DNA of 64,000 nucleotides from Antedon mediterranea (lineage: Eukaryota > Echinodermata > Crinoidea > Comatulida > Antedonidae): assembly GCF_964355755.1 (NCBI RefSeq), contig NC_092675.1, positions 2,514,312-2,578,311 on the forward strand, read 5' to 3'. Below are positions 46,905 through 58,512 of the stretch, in pieces (positions within the stretch are counted from its first letter, which is position 1; each line of letters starts with the position of its first letter). The notes below the pieces were generated by a model. The model was given only the letters and a program-made list of their open reading frames with translations. It did no database searches and was not told where the DNA came from. A program made the position numbers and the translations under genes.

Positions 46905-49900
46905 ATCCAGTAAAACGCTATGTGTATACATGTTGTTGAATTGTTATTGCATTCTAATATACATCCCCTGTCGTACCAATGAATATGCAAATGAATAGGC
47001 AAATGGTTTCTGTTTAAATTGCACAACTTTATTATGAAATTTCAAAGCTATGTTCTACTTATGGCAACGTTGTTAATTGTTAAGATAAACTATTTAAAAA
47101 ATACTGTTCGAAAAATTACGGATTACAAGATATTTTGTAGAATTTTATTACACAACTCTTACGTTTCTAAATTTAGCGTGAAATATTGATTCGGGTGGTT
47201 TTGTTTAGTGGTTGTAGGCTTATTTACGTAGATCAACCACACTTTTTTTATAACGAGGCTCCCAACATGTTCTGTTCGTGATTGAAAACCACATACGCAA
47301 TTCTCTTGAGACAACTACAATAATTTACCTATGTATACGTACACATTTTTGTGGTTCATTCGAATGTAATTGACATGTAGCCTAGCAATTATGTTTACTA
47401 CACATCTTATTTATGTGAACCTTTTTTGTTTGGCTTTGTTTTACGTTTATTCAAAATCAATGATAAGAATTAAAAGCAGCCATCGCAGTAGTCTGGGCTC
47501 CAGACGAACTTAAGCATGCGACTGCAGCCATCTATATGGCCGTGTTATATCATGGAGGTATCTCCATGGTTATATGAACATAGGTGATGCATGCTCCATC
47601 CAAAGTTAGTAAGGTTTTATTTAAGGACATGACAACTGTTGCAGACAATGACACGAAATATAAACATTTATAAATGACAAAAACTAAATAAAAGTTAATA
47701 AAGATATTGTCAGCCAGTGAGTGCAATAGTGAGCGCAATGGAGATACAATACTTGCTGTCGCCTCTTTAGGCACATCAGTCGGGGAATAAATCTAAGGAT
47801 GTCTTTCTGTGGTCCTGACGATGGTGTTAATAAATATATTCTTTCCAGATGCAGTGTTGTAAAGTTTTGTTTATAAGAAGAGCAACATTTTACCATCCAA
47901 AAAAGAGAGTGTCAATAATAATGGTGTTTGAATGTGATTCTGTATCATCATATATTTTTGGTAATACCGGGATAATTGTAGATCTGGGAATCGACTGATA
48001 TGCATAAGAATAATTGATGTTAATTATTAGTTTTATTATTAAAAAATGTAAAATTGATTAATGAATGTGTAGTTAACATTAAACCTTTATTCCGTTAGTT
48101 TAAGCTATTCACATTGTCACTGCCACCGCCTTAATAAATTACACCAGTCCTAACCTCGCACAATATACGACCGTACATCAGACAATGGGAAGAAGCAAAT
48201 TCGTCTCACTTATATACCAAATATTTTGAGCTACTAACTTAAATATACATTCAATTCTAAATTGGAATTTATTACGATCTTATTGAATTGATCTCACACT
48301 TGTGGTAAATCTGTCTCCGAGGCGACGTTTCTGAGGTGATAGTTCATGAGTTAAATCTATTGGAAACACTCTGTAAAATCATGGACGAGGAGTATTTTCT
48401 ACTTTCATGGTAAAAGGTTTCCAGGATCACTGTAAACCTGCTCCCCAGCCTATTTGCTACCAAAGGTAAACTACAGGCAACATAGGGTACCCACCCTTAA
48501 GCAAGATTTCTTATTACTTGTATTGCCTCGTCCTTCAGATGGGACGCAATGCTGTTGTACATATATAATAATGTGCACGGTATTTATCTCTATATGATCT
48601 CTATCTATGGTAGGCACTACCGTAGAGAATCTAATCCGAATTTTACTTTTTTTACATTCACATTTTATATTTCGCATGAAAAAACGAATCTTTATTTGCA
48701 AAGAAAAAACAATAATTGAATTGGTTCTGTCACTTTGCAAGATCCAGTATTTTGTCTGTGAAAATCAGGTCAATCGATCTAAGTGTCAAAATAAGGTGGA
48801 GTACCAAAATAGTATCGTGGAAAATATGAACAAAATTCATTTCTCTTGAGCATTCATGTTTATATTTAAGCTGAGTAGTTAAGTGAATTAATATTTTGGT
48901 AGATAAATAGTTCGATCTAATTGTATCTTAGGTATGTTAACGTCATACAACGTCACAAGCGTATGCAGATTAAATTGCCCGCCAACTTAGAACCATGATA
49001 GTAATTACTTACCCTCCATAATGCCCAAGTGATTATAATCATGTGCAGTCTGAACGAAGACCACAGGCTACAGCGTTAGAGACATGCGGAAGCTAACAAC
49101 CACCACTTAACCACTTTTGCGAAAGCCATGAATCTCCCGGCAATGCCGAATCCGAAGCGTTCGGCGGGTTGAGGGGGCCTAGAAAGTCGGAGAGGAAGGG
49201 GTGTTACAGGTACGCTGAAACCGGGTCATACTATCGAAAGGTCAAGTACGTATAAGGAAATTGTGTTGGTTACATGATTGACACAATAGCCCGGGGATGT
49301 TGCTGTAAAAACCAGTCAGCACATTTTAATGTGAACATGTTTTTACCACATTATCGCACTTTCTCACACATAATATGCAGTGTATAATGGTTGTCTATCA
49401 ATCGTTTACCGTAAGCTAAATAGTACAATGTACATAAAGTTCAACTCATCCATCGATTATTGTACACTTCAATTAAACTTGATTTAATTACAGTAGTACA
49501 CGGTACTCCCGCGACATTACAATTTAGAACGCACCAATTTCAAGCAATATTCAAAGGTGCAGTAAGGTGATGTGACACGTACAACGATCTTGCCTTTTTC
49601 TCTTTCCATTTTAAGGGGTTTCATCTAGAAGCAGACTTTAAATTTCTTGTATATGTCACAAAAATATACGCTTTACGGTAAAATGTACATTGTGAAAAAA
49701 GTACACGTAGGGTCACTGGGCTTTATTACGATAGGCCTACTGTACCAGCTAATTTCCGAGCACGAACTCGTCACTGTCCCTTCTCTATACTACCGGTACT
49801 GGCTGATGTGAAGAGGTAATAGGTTAATGATGATGTGATAATGAGGAAGATGATGACCAGTCGATTGTATGTACTTTCTTTTTTTATGATGCAATGACAG

Positions 49901-50140
49901 GAAGGCATGTTATATGCATGCTTTCATAATTCCATTTTGCAAATTCAAACCACAGAATCACAATACAAACAAAACTCAATAGGAAGCGACGTACATGAAA
50001 CAAATAAAACAACATGGTATCTAGGGTGTCAAATCGCGATAGACAGGTTAAAACAAAACTAAAATACCCGAAGCACACGTAAACGAATGAGCCGTAGGCT
50101 GGAATGACAGTCCTCTTGGCGTAAGCAAACAGGTTTGTAT

Positions 50141-50322
50141 AAAGCGTGGTTCCCACTAGCGACGCAACGCAAGGACGTAACGCAACGCAAGTGAATTGAC
50201 CAATCACAAGCGATGTCTTGATCGCTTGTGATTGCTAACTGTCTATAACTTCGCTTGTCATTGGTTAAAACGCTTACGTTGCGTTTACGTCCTTGCGTTA
50301 CGTTCTAGTGGGAACCAAGCTT
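50141..50322. mobile_element. Foldback MITE family B, long hairpin copy
   Basis: The arms extend about 70 bp: GGTTCCCACTAGCGACGCAA with CGCAAGGACGTAACGCAACG on the left, and the near-exact inverse on the right (complement GGTTCCCACTAGAACGTAAC with GCAAGGACGTAAACGCAACG). The arms meet at a CAATCACAAGCGA core. It would form a long hairpin when single-stranded or transcribed. It moves presumably through an unseen transposase. Confidence 0.85.
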
Positions 50323-50934
50323 AATAGACCCATATTTGATGTTCACATTGGTTGTTTAATATATTAGATGACCTCTGGCCTCTTGTTCTAGACATTATAT
50401 TCATTCATTTCATTAATTTTACTTTCATTTCAGAAACGGACGTCCATAGTTACCAAATCAATGGCATAAATAAGTTTAAATAAAAAAGGCAGACCCAAAA
50501 TAAACAAAAAACACACCGGTATCAGATCATCTCAGAATCTCCATTATTTTGTCATCATTTCTGGATGATTCAAATGATGATACCATAATACATTCTATCA
50601 TTTCAGTTTTGCTAGCATTCTCTGTAAGCATGAACTTAACAATGAAAAGACAGAGTTTCGTAGATATTCCCCAAAAGACGGGACGTCATTAATAACAAAT
50701 GTCACTATATTATATTAATACATTTCCAATTACTTAAATCCACCCACGGACATCGATATTTCTGTTCACATACCTTATACGATAACATTTGTGTTTACGT
50801 ATGAGCACCTGGACAGATCGTGTTCATCATCTATTCTCACAGTTTGTATACCTATTTATTTTTTCAAAAAGTTTTTTTTTCAACTGGAAACTGGATGGAT
50901 TTGCTTTATAATAATTTAAAAAATCTTCTCTCTT

Positions 50935-51150
50935 TCTTTCATTCATTCATTCATTCATTTACTCCACCCTTTGTTCGTTCATTTACTCACGCACTCTTAC
51001 ACTCCTCCATTCATTCACTCTCCCACTCCTCTGTTCATTCATTCGTTTGTTCGTTCATTCGTTCGTTCGTTCGTTCGTTCGTTTATTCGTTCATTTATTC
51101 ATTCATTCATTCATACATTCATTCAATCGTTCCTTCGTTCATTCACTCAT
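50935..51150. repeat. TTCA/TTCG/TTCC tetranucleotide array
   Basis: About 215 bp of four-base units, mainly CATT and CGTT in TTCATTCATTCA style, with a homogeneous GTTC block near 51056-51080. The unit gives alternating Ser, Phe, His, Arg ORFs on the plus strand that are not genes. Confidence 0.93.
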
Positions 51151-51827
51151 TTAATTAACAGTATTGCATTTTACATAAAATGTACCAAAAATAATTCAAT
51201 CAATTAACGAGAACTCCACTGCATTCATGATTAAAGCTTCTTAAAAAGGCCATCTTTACGTCAGCATGACGTAGTTAAATATTGATTCCTTTTACCTTAA
51301 TTAATGTCGGTCTCTAATTAACCCGGTTGCTTTTATTACCTTCTAATAAAATATTTCATTTATTGCAAGTGGCAATTTAAAAAAAAAGCTACCATTGAGA
51401 CTAAACACAACATGATTAAAACGTATGTCTGCTTACTGAGACCAGTGTAGCATACATTGTTTGGAAATTCCTGTACTTTGCTGGTTAATGTTATTTGTGA
51501 ACCTGAAAAACATATATTGATGAGGAAAAATTAGACAGCTGTCGACTCACTTTACCTGCTTTATCTACTGTCAGAATGAAGTCGAATCATATCTCTGATG
51601 CATTGCTAAATTATGATGTGAACCCTCAGAGCAAATTACTTTTTTTCATTTATCCAAAGTGTATACACCATCAAATATAAATGTATGTGTACATAGAATA
51701 GACAATGATTTTTTTTTAAAGTATTTACACGTTTTGTACGTTACGAAATGTATGCTTTAAACAAATGTTCAAAAACTGGAAAATTATTGACACAGTTGAA
51801 AGAAATTCTACAAAAGACACCGTTTTT

Positions 51828-52065
51828 AAGCTCTTTCTACAATATCAAACTAGTTTGACATGTGCCCAAATATGGTAGTGACATGCTCAAATATGGTAGT
51901 GACATGCTCAAATATGGTAGTGACATGCCCAAATATGGTAGTGACATGCTCAAATATGGTAGTGACATGCTCAAATATGGTAGTGACATGCCCAAATATG
52001 GTAGTGACATGCTCAAATATGGTAGTGATATGACATCATCATAACGTTTGATAGTGTAAACCGGG
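51828..52065. mobile_element. Foldback MITE family A with internal satellite
   Basis: Left end AAGCTCTTTCTACAATATCA; the right end, inverted, reads ACCCGGTTTACACTATCAAA: both are diverged forms of the family A termini seen intact at 62631-62763. The interior GTGCCCAAATATGGTAGTGA motif, single in other copies, is here repeated eight times in tandem. GATATGACATCATCAT follows, as in the intact copy. Confidence 0.8.
51856..52028. repeat. 21-bp tandem array with 63-bp higher order
   Basis: Eight 21-bp units of ATGCYCAAATATGGTAGTGA plus C. The variable base runs C, T, T, C, T, T, C, T, so the array grew by copying a three-unit block. The plus-strand ORF (Met-Pro/Leu-Lys-Tyr-Gly-Ser-Asp repeats) is a by-product. 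Confidence 0.95.
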
Positions 52066-52210
52066 TAACAGGGTTTACAAACGTTTTAACGTTTTATAAC
52101 ACGAGAAAAAAAAAGAATAAAACGTAGGACAGAGAAACTAACATTGAAATTAGAAATGTAGTTAAAGAAATAATTTAAACTTACATGTAAATAACAATAA
52201 AAAGATCATT

Positions 52211-52283
52211 ATTTTTAGTCGCGTGCAACCCGACTCTATAGCTCACTATGTCGGTCGGTTGGTCGGTCGGTCACACGCGACTG
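52211..52283 (-). repeat. Dispersed repeat D, copy 3 (reversed)
   Basis: Inverse orientation: TTTTTAGTCGCGTGCAACCC, CTCTATAGCTCACTATG, then a TCGG run and CACACGCGACTG. More diverged than copies 1 and 2. Confidence 0.75.
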
Positions 52284-53950
52284 TTTAATATTTTATTTAT
52301 TTATTTCAGCGTCGTAGGCCCCATACAATGTTGTTGAGTCTAGTAATGTATAACTGAACATTCTTTGAAACATAAATCGACTGGTGTTTTTTTGCTACAG
52401 GCAAACAGACAATGATACTACAAAACATTATGACAAACAGAGAAATCGTCCCACTTTCATCGAGTAAACTTTTGACAAAATATCAGGTCAATAATCATAT
52501 TTATATCAGAAAAGTTAGCTGTTAGCTGTATGACTGGGATGGGAGTCAGTTTTGGCTTAGAGAGTCTGGACGAAGCTTTAATCTTGTTTCCCGATGATTT
52601 AGTTGCACACACAACTTACTAATGCAACTTCGTCTGTACCAATAAGATACATGAAAACAATTATGAAAGGAAATGGGGTAACAACACCTCTAAAGACAAA
52701 TTTACTTTCATTAAACGTATAACGTACTTTTTACGGTGTCTTTCGATTTTGCTTTCAAAAGAATTTAGATAGTGTTATCAATTATTGACTCTCACAATTG
52801 ATGAAGCACACCTACTGTCATTTGATGTTTTTATTTCACCTCTATTAAAATGCAGCATTGTTAGTATTTTATCAAACAATTTGACAGATAAGCAATTTAC
52901 TAAACAAATTATGTGTTAACGGAAATACTTATGGACAAATACAGGTTATACTAGGCTGACAATGATGTAGTAGATGATTTCGTAATACCTTACGTGACAA
53001 ACGAGTAAAGTATTGCCTACATCTAAACGTTATCGGCTTATCCAAAGAAACCATACTCATGTGTATATTCACCCTACAGGGATGACCCAGGAGTACCTGC
53101 ATTATGACATGACAATTCTGTTATCTACTAGTTATGCTAGTGTGATGCATCCTTCAAAAGTCAAATAAACAAACTCACGAATATAATATACAAGACTAGA
53201 GATATTTTGCACCCCGCATCGACTCGACTATTACTCATCTTTGGCAAGTTGTATTGCAATCAATGATGAAATACCAAATAAAATACTTTAATGCATGGAA
53301 ATCAGCAAACACCAGATACGAAAATACTTTTCAATAAATACTTAATCTTGAATACAATTGTGAACTTACTTAATGATCGTGGACATTATGAAATCTTCGC
53401 ATGATCTTTAAGTCTATAGTAACAAACTAAGATATCCACTCAACAAATACTTAATTAATCTCTCTCTTCTTACACAACTATCCTATACCATACATGGAAA
53501 TAAGCAAATACAGTTTATGACGAAATACCCAATTGTGCATACTAAATAATATAGACCTACCTACTTAATCATAATGAGCGTGGACATAATGAAATCTTCG
53601 TATGATGTTTAAGCCTATAGTAATAAACAAACAAATATATTAACTCGAATACATAATCAATAATTACTCTCCTCTTGTACCATACAATGGTAGGGATGGT
53701 AATAACAACAGCATTATGACGTCATCAAACACAGATTACTTCAACTTAGGTACAATAATTCCGTTTATAATTCCAACTACTACCGATAGAATTTTGGCAA
53801 ATCTATCAGTCATTACGTAATCTATGTCATTCTAATTGGTGACCCGTTTAGTACGGTAAGTCCAAATGGGTATTTTCTATACTCCCATTCACTGCATATG
53901 GATGGTTTTGCCGACGTTTACATTTTCTCCTTAATCTGTATAACGTCTTA

Positions 53951-54871
53951 GGGCCTGTTTCTGCTGAGCAGAAATAATCGATTATTAACCGTTTATTTTT
54001 TTAATCGATTATTTTTGGGCAGCAGAAACGGCGCAAAATAAAATAACCGTTTAAAAATAACCGATTAAAAACACTCAATCCATTGCGTGTTTTAATCGAT
54101 TATTTCTTGTTTTAACCGATTATTGCGGAGCAGTTTTGAGCTGCAACACAAATAGCGATTATTGACCTCACTTTGACCTCTAGAGTATGACAAACTTATT
54201 CACGTCACAAAGCATGCTGTTTATTTGCGCGATATCGACGACGATCAGCAAAACCACGATCGCGATGTAGGGTAGACCGAATAACAATCAAATGTTAAAC
54301 ATTTGATTTTTATTATTTTGTGGGGGAGAATTATACCGAGAGACTCCGGGATTCTGTGTTACAAGTACACCCGTTACATACCACCAGTTCAGGCTAACGA
54401 TGTTTTACATGTCATTTGTTAGGCCTGTTGTCTGTTGACTTGTTTCGGCAGAAATATATAGCCTCTAGGCTAGGCCCTAGCAGGCCGAAGGTAGAACCAA
54501 CGAACGGCGAAACGAACTTTTTTCGCCGACGTGTCCTTATTAATATAACATCATTATTCTGTTGTATGTGGTACGGTAGTAGGCCTAGATGTTTATTTTA
54601 CAAATAATATAGCTTTACGTAAGAGTAATTTTTAATCGTAGGTCTACATGTGAGAGTTTTAGGCAGCGATAGGATGTAAACAAACCAACTCTCATCGGCC
54701 TTTCATAACTTGAACTGCGCTGTGGGGGAATGATGACGTGATTTTAAAAACCGATTACCTGAATAACCGATTAAAGTCGTAGCAATTTTCAATTGCAACG
54801 CGATTATTTTTGTGGTTTGCGGTGACTGGAAAAAATCGATTATTTTTATTTTTTTCAGCAGAAACAGACCC
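53951..54871. mobile_element. PIF/Harbinger-like non-autonomous element
   Basis: The 921-bp element begins GGGCCTGTTTCTGCTGA and ends in its inverse (complement GGGTCTGTTTCTGCTGA, 16 of 17 matching). TTA flanks both sides (53948-53950 and 54872-54874), the target duplication typical of the PIF/Harbinger superfamily. Subterminal AACCGATTATTT and AATCGATTATTT motifs are repeated in both orientations near each end, possible transposase sites. The interior (about 54140-54740) has only a 63-codon ORF and no transposase, so movement would need a related autonomous element. Confidence 0.8.
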
Positions 54872-54874
54872 TTA

Positions 54875-55922
54875 TTCTTCAAAATGCCTGCCAAGATTTG
54901 TATTGATCATTGTTATAATAATAAAACAAATGTTTATGTCTTTGAATTGAGGAACTGACTATCTAGTGTCGTCTTTGGATACAGTGGAAAGTTTTCTCTT
55001 AAACGATTCCACTTTTTCTATGGTACTCACTCACATCTAGTCGTTACTTTTCCAAATTTTCTATTTCACATACACACTATACCGTCGTATGTTTTTATAT
55101 TTCGTTCCATTGCTTTCACGTAATATGCTACTCTAACCCAAAAAAAACGCAATATAAATTTGTTGTTATAGTCAAACAATGTTTATTTCCAAAACAATCA
55201 TAATCACTACAACTATAATTCAATTACACTCTTCCAACTCAATGAAAAGTTTCATCAAATTAAATCAATTAATTAAATTGTATAACGCTTAGGCTATATT
55301 CATAACTTAAATTATATAATTTTTCTTGAAATCATGTGGAAAACAAGGTCATAAAGCATATTGGTTGAATGTTTACACAATTATGGCTCATTGAAAGATT
55401 ATCAAACAATCGAGATTTTAAAGAAATGTTTACAAGAACGAGCATGAAAATCAAATTGTTGGATTTTAGTACCGATGAATCATCCATTAGCCATAAAAAG
55501 GAAACTTCTTTAAAAAAAAAAAAAAACACATACTAAACAAAGATGTGTAGTCGCGGTCTTAATTTTAAAGTACAGTATCTTAATTTAAACAAAGATATGT
55601 ATGTGTAAACATTTTGGAAGACTTACAATTAAGTAGTAGGCCTTTTGATAAATCAGTTAATATTAATAAAATACATTAATCGGCTATCTAGATATAATTG
55701 TAATCAATTACTGTATGTCTAAAAAAAACCTATCAACAGTAAGCCGCCTAGTAATAATGTTAATGTGGACCATGGATAGGCCTAGAACTGTTCAGTCTAT
55801 TATGCCTAAATCAAATTGGAATGTAACTGAAGTTTGCCTGAGAAAGACTGCCGGTAAATTATTCGGCATCATTCAATCTAAAAGAATGGAAAATTGTCGG
55901 TAAGCTTAATGGAATAACTAGT
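54875..55922. other. 3' side of cyclophilin gene, no other gene
   Basis: Contains the 3' UTR of the cyclophilin gene (from 55922 downward); its end was not fixed. The short ORFs here are unconvincing. AT-rich with an A-run at 55513-55525. Confidence 0.4.
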
Positions 55923-56087
55923 TTAAGGGTTTTCGGTGGCTGAGTTGTTGGTCAAGTCTAGGCCTTCTGGATGAGGCAAGTGGTATGGCTCTTTAACGGG
56001 GATGACACCGCAATCTGAAACTCGGATGATTCTATCTGGGAAGGCATAATCATTGGTATCTTCATCTACAATTTGATCGACAACATC
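55923..56087 (-). CDS. PPIB/PPIC-like: Cyclophilin coding exon 4 and stop
   Basis: Acceptor TTCTACAG. Encodes [39 protein letters not shown] and ends SATENP before TAA at 55923-55925. Confidence 0.93.
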   Translation of the reverse strand, partial: DVVDQIVDEDTNDYAFPDRIIRVSDCGVIPVKEPYHLPHPEGLDLTNNSATENP

Positions 56088-57880
56088 CTGTAGAAAAAAC
56101 CGTATATTTTATTAGTAAATTATTAAATATTATCAATATTTACGAAATGTATCTCAAGAGAATAATTTTGTTATGTCGTCAAACCAAGTATTGCAACTAC
56201 ATTAACGACATAAGCTTAAAGCTACTGTATATGTTTTTGTTTTAAAGAGCCACCTATAGTTGTCTAAAATCTTGCTTGGGTCAGACATGTATCGCGATGG
56301 CGGTAGACAGTATTGTAAAATGGTAAATGGTAAAAATCAAAGCACTTTATTAAACAACCGTCACAAGGAATTTGGCAATGGGAGTGGTAGAAGAAAAATA
56401 ATTAATAGTGCAAAAAGGCATTAAATAAATTAATAATTTGGCAAACCTACCATTCCTTCAATAACTTTTCCAAATACAACGTGTTTGCCATCAAGCCATT
56501 TAGCACTGTTCAATAAGATGAAGAATTGTGAGTTGTTTGTGTCTGTTCCAGCGTTAGCCATTGATACCCATCCTGGTCCCCAATGCCTCAAGTTGAAGTT
56601 CTCGTCGGCGAAATATTCTCCGTAGATGCTTCGTCCTGTAAAGTGTAGAAATTAGGCGCTTAGCACATCATATTAAAAAAACTGATCGATTTGCCCCTCG
56701 ACCTAGTCTGGGTTCCAGACGGAGTTTTGTCTTAATATTAGTAAAAAAATAAATATTTTGGCACATATGGCGTTTCATTCGTATACTACTTTATTTTGGA
56801 TACTCCAAAAAATCGAAATAAAAAAAAAAAAAAAAAAAAAATGATTACAGACTTGGGGCAAGTCTACCCTCGACCTAGCAGACCCCTTTCATTAATTCTC
56901 ATTACCATTGAGAGCAATCGTTTTGTTATTCATTAAGTTTCGTATTATTTTAAGACGCAATTAAATCGAATCTAGACTTATTACAGACAATTAGGCCTAC
57001 ACGCATGCGTACAAGTTGATGTTTAATTATGGCTCCCTTTATTATAAAATAAGGCAGTTGTATGGGATTACCTCCTGTACCATCTCCGTTTGAGATGTCA
57101 CCCATTTGGATTACGAAATCGGGTACCACACGGTGGACAATTGTGTTGTTGTAGCTCATATTTTTCTAAACGGAAAACAAAAATAAACAAATTATTTTTA
57201 AGGAAAGTATACATTTATAAATTCATGTTAAAGTAACAAAATTCAGTCACTATACATTTCATACAAAAAGATCAGATGGGCAATTCAGACTTGTAAAGTA
57301 AAATGTGAAGACCTTAATTCAGTTTTTTTTAAACATAAACTATAGAAGTATATCCGTAATCCTATTATGATCATATAGTGATGAAAGTACGTGAACAATA
57401 ATTCTAAACTAAACATACTGCAACAAACTGCATTTTCTCAGTTTATAATTGGTGGCATAAAACAAAGATAATATTAAAATTGGTTTGACAACAAAACCGG
57501 ACTATTAACAAAACACAATGACAGAAGTCTGATACATTTGAAAGAAAAACATTTAAAAAGAAATTCAGTAATCATACAAGAGCGATTGTTATTCTGTTAC
57601 TACTTACATCTTTTCTCCATCCTCCTCTTGCTAGAGCAGCAAAGTTCTGTACTGTAACTGGGCATGTCTCACCGAAAAGTGCAATAACGAATCGACCAGC
57701 TGGCTCGTCATCAATCTCAATATCAAAGAATACTTTCTTGGTTACAAGTAAATCGTTGGTTCTGTCGCGGTCCGTATCTTCCCATGGTTTTGGTTTTCTT
57801 GCTTTACGTTTCTTAGCATCCACAGAAAGGAATGATGCCACCAGGCAGAGAATTACGCAAATGTAAAGTGTTAACTTCAT
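55923..57880 (-). CDS. PPIB/PPIC-like: Secreted cyclophilin (peptidyl-prolyl isomerase), whole gene
   Basis: Four coding exons (57608-57880, 57072-57165, 56451-56635, 55923-56087) join in phase into 717 nt, 238 aa. The product should catalyse proline cis-trans isomerisation in the endoplasmic reticulum, assisting secreted proteins. Seen: signal peptide [20 protein letters not shown] (3-22), a basic Lys/Arg stretch, [20 protein letters not shown] (start of the barrel), [13 protein letters not shown] (102-114) with catalytic Arg103, GWVSMANAG (144-152), SQFFI and [13 protein letters not shown] (168-180) with Trp169 and His174. Departures: the usual Phe before the catalytic His-Arg is Val101, Met after Phe108 is Val, and the first Gly of the QGGD motif is Met112. 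A tail ending [15 protein letters not shown] extends past the usual cyclophilin fold. It lacks an obvious KDEL-type signal. A related copy follows at 63388. Confidence 0.92.
56451..56635 (-). CDS. PPIB/PPIC-like: Cyclophilin coding exon 3
   Basis: Acceptor TTTACAG, donor ATG/GTAGGT. Encodes [34 protein letters not shown] and [16 protein letters not shown]: the second half of the active site. Its last 62 bases are identical to the partial paralogue exon at 63939-64000. Confidence 0.94.
56695..56880. repeat. A-tailed insert between direct repeats, cyclophilin intron
   Basis: CCCTCGACCTAG occurs at about 56696 and 56867. Between them lie TCTGGGTTCCAGACGGAG (a close match, AGTCTGGGCTCCAGACG, is at about 47490) and an A-run of about 22 (near 56820-56841). 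The A-run is not next to the second repeat, so a simple SINE with target duplication does not fully fit. Confidence 0.45.
57072..57165 (-). CDS. PPIB/PPIC-like: Cyclophilin coding exon 2
   Basis: Acceptor CGTTTAG, donor GGAG/GTAATC. Carries the catalytic arginine motif [13 protein letters not shown] and GDGTGG. Ends in phase 1. Confidence 0.92.
57608..57880 (-). CDS. PPIB/PPIC-like: Cyclophilin coding exon 1
   Basis: ATG at 57878-57880, three bases after an acceptor (TTTTCCTCAG), so the 5' UTR is spliced. Encodes signal peptide and first barrel strands; ends GWRKD at donor GAT/GTAAGT, phase 0. Confidence 0.92.
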
Positions 57881-58426
57881 GATCTGAGGAAAATGAAGTA
57901 TACAAACTCTAGCAATTCTACTTTTGATTTGTTTAACTGTAAATGTTTAAGTTGTAAGTTGTACCCAGATTCTCAAAACGTATACCGGTATGCTTAACAG
58001 TAGGCCTAATTATAGTTTTGTATCATAGAAAGAAAAGGAAGGGTCATATAAGCTATCTGGCGTACCGACCCATAGCATCAAGCAAGTTGTTGGTTAAATG
58101 ATTATATGTTATAATAGTATTAGTAAATAACTGGTTCAGCTACATAAAGTTTGCCTACACTGTGGACTCCTGATAAATCTTTCTAATGATTCTAGGCCTA
58201 AATGAAAAAATGTTATGCCTAAGGTGAATGTATAATCTAGATGCAAAATGGTTTTAGAACACTTATTTATTCGAGAGAGGTTAATACTATTTTATACACA
58301 GATTGTTGGTGTATTTCTGTAGGCCTAAACATACTATATAGTGTTGCACACATTTGACTGAAAAATAAGTATAGTTAGTTTACAAACAACAAGAAAATAA
58401 CGAAACTCCAGGCAGAGCCTACTTAC

Positions 58427-58512
58427 AATATTTTTTCCGATGTCTTGTTTCTTCAATGTCTGAATTAACATGTGATGCCAATACCATGTCATAGCCGGTA
58501 TTTATGTAGGAG
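58427..58512 (-). promoter_or_regulatory. Cyclophilin non-coding first exon and promoter
   Basis: A donor AATATT/GTAAGTAGG (exon low end 58427) on the minus strand can splice to the acceptor just before the cyclophilin ATG. A TATA-like ACATAAATACC lies at about 58497-58508 on the same strand, so transcription would start near 58470. Inferred from sequence signals only. Confidence 0.45.

Larger units (their letters stand above)
41707..53947. other. Gene-poor region with repeats
   Basis: No gene could be supported over 12 kb apart from the repeats listed separately. Short ORFs here lack splice sites, domains or conserved composition. A GAT-rich microsatellite lies at about 43445-43515. Confidence 0.5.

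Noticed and set aside
49120-49210. Locally GC-rich stretch with AATGCCGAATCCGAAGCGTT and GGCGGGTTGAGG
   Set aside because: It stands out in composition and has a small hairpin, but I could not match it to any RNA gene or repeat.
50820-51207. Ser/Phe/His/Arg-rich ORFs
   Set aside because: Produced by a tetranucleotide microsatellite.
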